A stretch of 64,000 nucleotides of DNA from Oscheius tipulae. Lineage: Eukaryota > Nematoda > Chromadorea > Rhabditida > Rhabditidae. Below the pieces are notes generated by a model. It was not told where the DNA came from. It ran no database searches and was given only the letters and a program-made list of their open reading frames with translations. Location of the stretch: assembly GCA_037178975.1 (NCBI GenBank), contig JASJZH010000001.1, forward strand, positions 7,486,501-7,550,500, written 5' to 3'. Position numbers and translations under genes: made by a program. Below, in pieces: positions 58,833 through 64,000 of the stretch (its first letter is position 1; each line of letters starts with the position of its first letter).

Positions 58833-61800
58833 CTCTCGTGGACTCTGAAAATGGAGATTTTCGGGAGTTGTGCGAATAATTAGAAAAGGAGGCAAGGTCT
58901 CGGGACATCGGTAATTGAGGCAAGAGGTTGACTCTAAGCCTTACTCTCATTTGGCGCCAAGGACACCTTGTCCCGTTAGGGGTCAGCTGATAGATGACAC
59001 CGGATACGAAGACAGACTGTCTGTCTCTTGAACCTTTTTGGCAAATGTCAACGTCCGTGCGTGCCGGTCACTAAGCACAACATAGTCGTCGATAAAACTG
59101 TCACTTTGGTGAATAAGTCCTTAAAAGGACGAGCGGGACAACAGCATCAGCAGCTGCCTCCCGGAGTGTGAATGCCTCGCATATTAATGAAGATGAACGC
59201 GAGGACTGTGCTCTGAAGGTTTACGGACGCGTTAATCCACGGACAGAATGGGGAGGAATGTCTAATCTGTCAGATACTGGGAGCGTCTTCGAAACATTTT
59301 AACCTCTAGCCCCACAACTCCCGAAACCCTGAGGGTTTGATACAATAGAACTCGCAACTGGATAAGGTACACAGCGACACAGAACCGAACACACAAGGAA
59401 GTAGATTGAGACAGATTGCGTTCCCCTTTCGAAAAGAGAAACGTTCCCTGCCATCTTCAATTGTCGAGGACAGAAAAAGGAGTGGCCCCGAGGGGGGAGA
59501 AGAGGACACATGGCCAACTGTCAAATGGCAACAAAACGACTGGAAGAATAGAATAGTGAGCGAGAGACGTCTGTCATAATTGACACGTGCTCATTAGCAT
59601 AGAATAATTGGCGGTCTAGAAAATTGAATTAGCGAAATTGAGCGGCAAAGATGGATGTTCCTATCTGGAAGAGTGGGCTGGAACCTGCAGCTGTTTGGGC
59701 CAATGATCCTTAGCCAAACAGAGGCAAAGACTCTCAAATAAGGTGAGAAGGGGGCAACAGATTAGTGGAACGAGACGGAACGGGAGTCGCTCTCTCTCTC
59801 TCCCTGTGTGATAACGACCCCCGTAAATTAGGAATGATAGACTGAATGTCAACATACTTTTGGTCGCTCTGGCAGCACAAACAAATTAGCCCAGTGGGCC
59901 CTAATCTGGCGACAAATCTAAACGAAAGAAGCTGTAGGTTCTCCGATTTCGGCATCATGCTGTGGGGGCCGGTGCCAATTAACAGACGGCACTGTAGCTC
60001 ATCATCGTCTGACAGTTAGGTCCCGCTGTGCATACAGACTGATGTATTCGAAGAAAAGGTGGCATCAGTCATTGCCACAGAGAGGTGACTGACAGCGTGG
60101 GAAATGACTAGTGAATAACTGCGCAGTGGGGGAGACAAGACACATTATTACTCATCGGGAAAGATAGGAAAACTTTGGGACACGGGTAGGTGAACAGGGT
60201 AAGGACTCATTGAACAGTCTTGGAGCTTGGACATTACTCTTTCCACAGACATTGAGAGAAATGAACGAAAACTCCGGCAGGACCGATTCAAAACAATACA
60301 ATCTCTCTGTCGCTATTTTAGCCTATTTGCGACCACTTTTTGTTTGTTTTGACCTTAAAAAATACGCTCAGCTAAAGAGTTACTAGACGAGTCGACTGTT
60401 CTCTACATCACGTTTCTGACTCCAAAAGATCAGTGCGGGGCCGGTGGCCAACCCTAGTGCCAATGCGAGGTTGAAGAGTCTAAAGACCGAGGGGGACTCT
60501 CTACCAAAGCCTACGTACAATGAAAAGTTGCAAAAACAGAGAGAAGACGGACTGAGTGATAGCAATGGGAGCGTGAGAGATCCGAGACCGGTTCTTGTTC
60601 TCTCACTCCCTTCTGCCGTCGTTTTTACTCAAAAGACGACGCAATCATAATGGAAGTAGTCCTTAGGAGGTGGATTAGTTATCGGGAAGCGATCTCGACC
60701 GAGACCCGCGATGGTAATGGCCGCTCCGTGCCGATCTCATCAGACCAGTTAACGACTACCTGTTACGCGTCTCTCTCTCTCTTCTCTTTAAGCTGTATAT
60801 GGTCAGCGGGAGAGACATGGTCTCTCTTTGAAAAGAGCCGCCTCCATCAAAATTGCGTGATTGTCGGTAGCCCGAAAACAATGGCCAAAGAGACAAATGG
60901 AACATCTGGGTGCTGGACGGTTTTTTCCGAAAGGTCTCGAGGGGACACCAAATGAGAAATAACCCTTTTCTGGGGCGGGTCCCCTCTTCCAAGGGCAGTC
61001 GCTCTGTGTGTAATGACTTAACACAGGTCGTGGGAAGATGGACACTATAACACTCTATCCACAGGAAGAGTTATAGCCACACACCATCATGTGGGAACAT
61101 TGGAAATGCAAGCTAATGGTAGCTACCAGTCAGAAGACGCGAGAGAGGAAAGGGTACGAGGGGCGGGACTGCGGGGGGACCCTGATGAATTCAATGGATA
61201 TTTATGGAGCAATCTGTCTCTCGACAGCATTCAAACAGAGGAAAGCATCCAGACAATCTGTACCCCCAGTCATTTGCTCCTCAAGCTTCTCTCAATTCAA
61301 CTAGCTTATAAATCAGCCAAGGTTTATTCGAAGAAAGTAGCTGGGATCAAGTTGAATCAAGGAAAGGTATTCTTCGGCTGTTTAGAGTCTCGTGCTCACA
61401 AACTGTCTTCTTATCAGTCTTTCAGTCAAAAAACGATCGCTCAGCTCCGCTTTAAACGGATCGAGCTTTGAATGGAACTCAACCAAGCCTCGAGCTCTTC
61501 TAGATCTCGATTCGGCCAAGGCTCTTCCGTAGAATGGGACCAAGCTACAGTACGAGAGTGAGCTAATCTGGCTTCCGAGACGGTAGGGAAAAGAACATCT
61601 CTTGAAAAAAAAACTCCGTCTGACTGATATAATGCCGACTTATTGGGCCACTTCCAACCTCGTAGTCACTCAGACACGATCGAGCTTACAATGGAATGCC
61701 TCCTACTTCAAGAGACTTCGGGGCGCTAATCGATTGACCTTTACGGACAAGCCGGAGTTACAGTCAGAGCATCTCAAAACTGTAGACTGAGGTCTTCAAG

Positions 61801-62836
61801 CTCCGAGAAGTCTTTGAAGACACTAGGAGGCATAAAGAGAGAAGGGTGTAGCAAGTTATGAGAATATGTGACGCCGAAGTAGTTTAGAGTGCTAGATGGG
61901 CTGAAAAAAAAGTTGTGGGAAATGTGTTAGTCGGGGACAGGAAGAGAGAAATCGGGCTGTTGACAGCCGAGATGGTCAACAGAGACCCCTCATCACGGAC
62001 TTGAGTGGATTTGTTCCCTTAATTGCTAATCTCACTGGATATTAGATGCCCTCCTCTTTCTCTCTTCCTAATGACCTCCAAATTCCCCGACAGACAAGGA
62101 CCACCTGTCCCCTTCCCCTGCCTTCTTACCGTAATCTTTTATGCCCGAGTTACGCAACGAAATAGCTGGTCATTACCCTTGAACAATGGAGGAGACTGCA
62201 CCCGTGATCCGATTTCTTACTTTTCCTTCCGATTTCCTTTTTCGGGCACTACTTGATTGCTTTCAGCGCGCGGCATCTAGCCCTTGAAGATGCTTATCCC
62301 TTGTTTTCCTGGAGGCATGCCGTTGTAAACCCTTTTGAGGGAATACGGTTGTGGCCAAAGTCTCTCGTGGGAGACAGATCCTATCTCTTTGTGTAGGACC
62401 TCCCGGACCGACGAGATTTGCGATGCGAGAATGAACTTGTTAGAGGGAATGAGATGCCGCGACGAAATTGTACAGTACTCGAAGCTCCAATCAGAATACT
62501 TTCGAGGTAGACTACCGACCAAGACTCTCCGTGCAAAATTATGAAGGGTGAATACTGAGGTTGACAGAATCACAAGGACGAGAGATAGAGTGAGAGTGCA
62601 TCCGAGCAATTCGGAGTTATGGAATCTGAACTACAAAAGTACAACTTTCCTGTACTCTTAGCACTAGAGTAAACTTTTCATGGTCAAGAAAGGGTTAGAT
62701 GCTGTTATGCATTAGTATTGGAACCACCCTAGTCGGACTTCTAATAGACTGCGCTATGGGAGCAAAAGTCGCGCTATTTCACGTTGAAACTGAAATGTTT
62801 TTCTTCTTCGTAGATTGTTTATTGAATAGTGTGAGA
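58833..62836. other. 4-kb region without recognisable genes
   Basis: I see no exon with family resemblance on either strand. It contains a CT run near 59790 and many short frames without splice context. The left part should hold the LRR-gene promoter. The 110-codon minus frame 62609-62277 begins with TTG and has no support beyond a hydrophobic start. Confidence 0.45.
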
Positions 62837-63192
62837 TCACAGTTTGTTCCTCAAAGCATATCGTAGCAGAAGCCATGAAGCGCCTGCAATTACGGTAGTC
62901 ACAAGGATAGCTGCCGGTGTTCTGGCTCGAAGCCCTGAATCCACTATTGCCCCATTCGGATCATCCTCAAACCGTAGCGGAAAACATCAAAGATGGCGAT
63001 TCGTCTGCGCCCACAGTTTGAACAGAATGAGTCTCCAACTCTCATGGAGTGATTGCATCCAGCACACTGGAGCGAGAGTCTGTTCCCACAGTTCCGACAG
63101 AAAACATCCAAAGAAGTTGGAGGTACCGTCGTGCAGAAGGAACAAGGCAGAGGGACAGACTTTGCGGAATCAGCTGGCATTTTTGAGCCCAT
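62837..63192 (-). CDS. Small double zinc-ribbon protein with a C-terminal membrane anchor
   Basis: Exons: 63192-62973 and 62934-62837, joined by a 38-nt intron (GTTTGA...TTCAG), giving 105 residues. Paired CxxC ribbons are visible: PCSFCTT, FCRNCGNR, QCAGCNHS and FCSNCGRR. A short linker precedes a terminal hydrophobic helix (PAAILVTTVIAGASWLLLRY) and ALRNKL, so the protein is probably tail-anchored with the ribbons in the cytosol. This intron is the only one found that joins the ribbon frame to the hydrophobic frame with matching phase. The ATG is 3 nt after a TTTTATAG acceptor, so a 5' exon or trans-splice site is possible. Function is not known. Confidence 0.75.
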
Positions 63193-63298
63193 CGCCTATA
63201 AAAGTATGAGCCACTTGGCAATCTTCGGGTTTTGAAGCGAAGAGGAAAGATTCATTTTTTGGGTCTTGGAGCGAATAGGAAAGATTCGACAGAGCGAC

Positions 63299-63650
63299 AT
63301 GGAGGAGTACAAAAGGCAAGGTTTGGAAATATTTATTCTGATACCTGCTCTGTGAACTTAAAAGATTCTGTAGGGAAGATAAGACTCGTTACTGACTCTG
63401 AGCTCTACACATTGACTCGAAATTCTCGGAGACCCGTTAGCACCGAGAGGGAGAAGAAGGCTAGAGGACTCGTCTCACAATTCCACCCATCGAAAAGTCG
63501 GAGGGAAGAAGAGAGGCGAGACCGGAAGGCAACGAAGGAGAAGCAGCCATCCGGATGGGGGAAGAGTTCGGCGAGGACAGCTGAAACAAAGGTACGATGT
63601 GAAAAACTGGTATTTTCTAGTGGAAGACCTAATTTTTTCGAATCCTGAAA
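63299..63650 (+). CDS. Possible 5' exons of a gene running past the window end
   Basis: MEEYKRQ at 63299 is followed by a GTTTGG donor. A Lys/Arg/Glu-rich frame at 63435-63591 (STEREKKARGLVSQFHPSKS) ends at a GTACGA donor. A good acceptor joining them is not visible, and two frames of the second part are open. Treat this as a hint only. Confidence 0.25.
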
Positions 63651-64000
63651 AGTTGTAGAGCGTATTAAACTCTTCAACTTTGCAGAACATCACAAAAGTG
63701 AAAATAGCTGTATTGAAGGCAAAAAAACTGTCTCTAAAGATATGCATTCGGTTGGCTTGTCTCACACGTGCCATTTAGTCCAACTTTGAGCTGCCAACAC
63801 AGTACGGGCGAGACAACCGGACAAACCCGCCTCATGTTATAGCTAGTATTGGTGCACTGTCTTACAATGACGAAAAGCTACCTCTGCTCTGGTGAGAACA
63901 CCCTGTGTTCCTGACTGTATCGGCGCCAATCCGGCCACACATCCGATGGGCTTGCGCATGTGGTGTTCTAGTCCATAGCTGATGCTCCAGTCGACTGACG

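Noticed and set aside
62277-62609. 110-codon minus-strand frame with a signal-peptide-like start
   Set aside because: It begins with TTG rather than ATG and has no splice context, homology or Kozak-like signal.

Overview
This window is nuclear DNA from an animal, most probably a nematode. Every recognisable gene has several small introns (mostly 27-60 nt, with a few of 0.5-1.2 kb) ending in TTTCAG or TTTTAG. Several start codons sit at or just behind a TTCAG acceptor, as expected for spliced-leader trans-splicing. Genes are packed in same-strand runs with gaps of about 160-260 bp. The gene set also fits a nematode: an R7-type RGS, a TTBK/CK1-like kinase, an MBD2/3 protein without a methyl-CpG-binding domain, a CEH-17/Phox2 homeobox gene, a LEA-like protein, a stand-alone amidating lyase (PAL), neurabin, and a bestrophin with a long tail. 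The species cannot be named from the sequence alone. The LEA gene would suit a desiccation-tolerant worm, but that is a guess.

Layout, 1-22 kb. A partial R7 RGS gene (+) is convergent with MCRS1 (-). ATP synthase alpha (+) is divergent from MCRS1. A tightly spaced minus-strand series runs from 16287 down to 8941: a coiled-coil protein, three small unrecognised genes, tRNA m1A58 methyltransferase subunit Trm6, and a DEG/ENaC channel. A bZIP gene (+) is convergent with a type I PIP5-kinase (-).

Layout, 22-33.7 kb. An ANP32 homologue and an MBD2/3 homologue are close tandem genes (+). A gap follows, then a synaptotagmin (+) and a TTBK-like kinase (+). The kinase is convergent with the Phox2/CEH-17 homeobox gene (-). 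A LEA-like gene (+) and a secreted PAL (-) follow.

Layout, 33.7-64 kb. About 4.6 kb without genes holds repeats and a long h​airpin. Then come neurabin, bestrophin, coatomer alpha, WDR12, CIR1 and a 76-residue protein, all on the plus strand. A leucine-rich-repeat membrane protein (-) has tRNA-like sequences in its introns. After another 4 kb without genes there is a small tail-anchored zinc-ribbon gene (-).

Exon boundaries were derived by hand, by requiring GT/GC...AG ends, phase agreement and family conservation. For each complete model the exon lengths add up to whole codons. There is no transcript evidence. The items most worth checking are the very short introns, two GC-AG introns, a LEA intron with no normal donor, the operon-like clusters, tRNA-derived elements lying antisense in introns, and a near-perfect 63-bp foldback.
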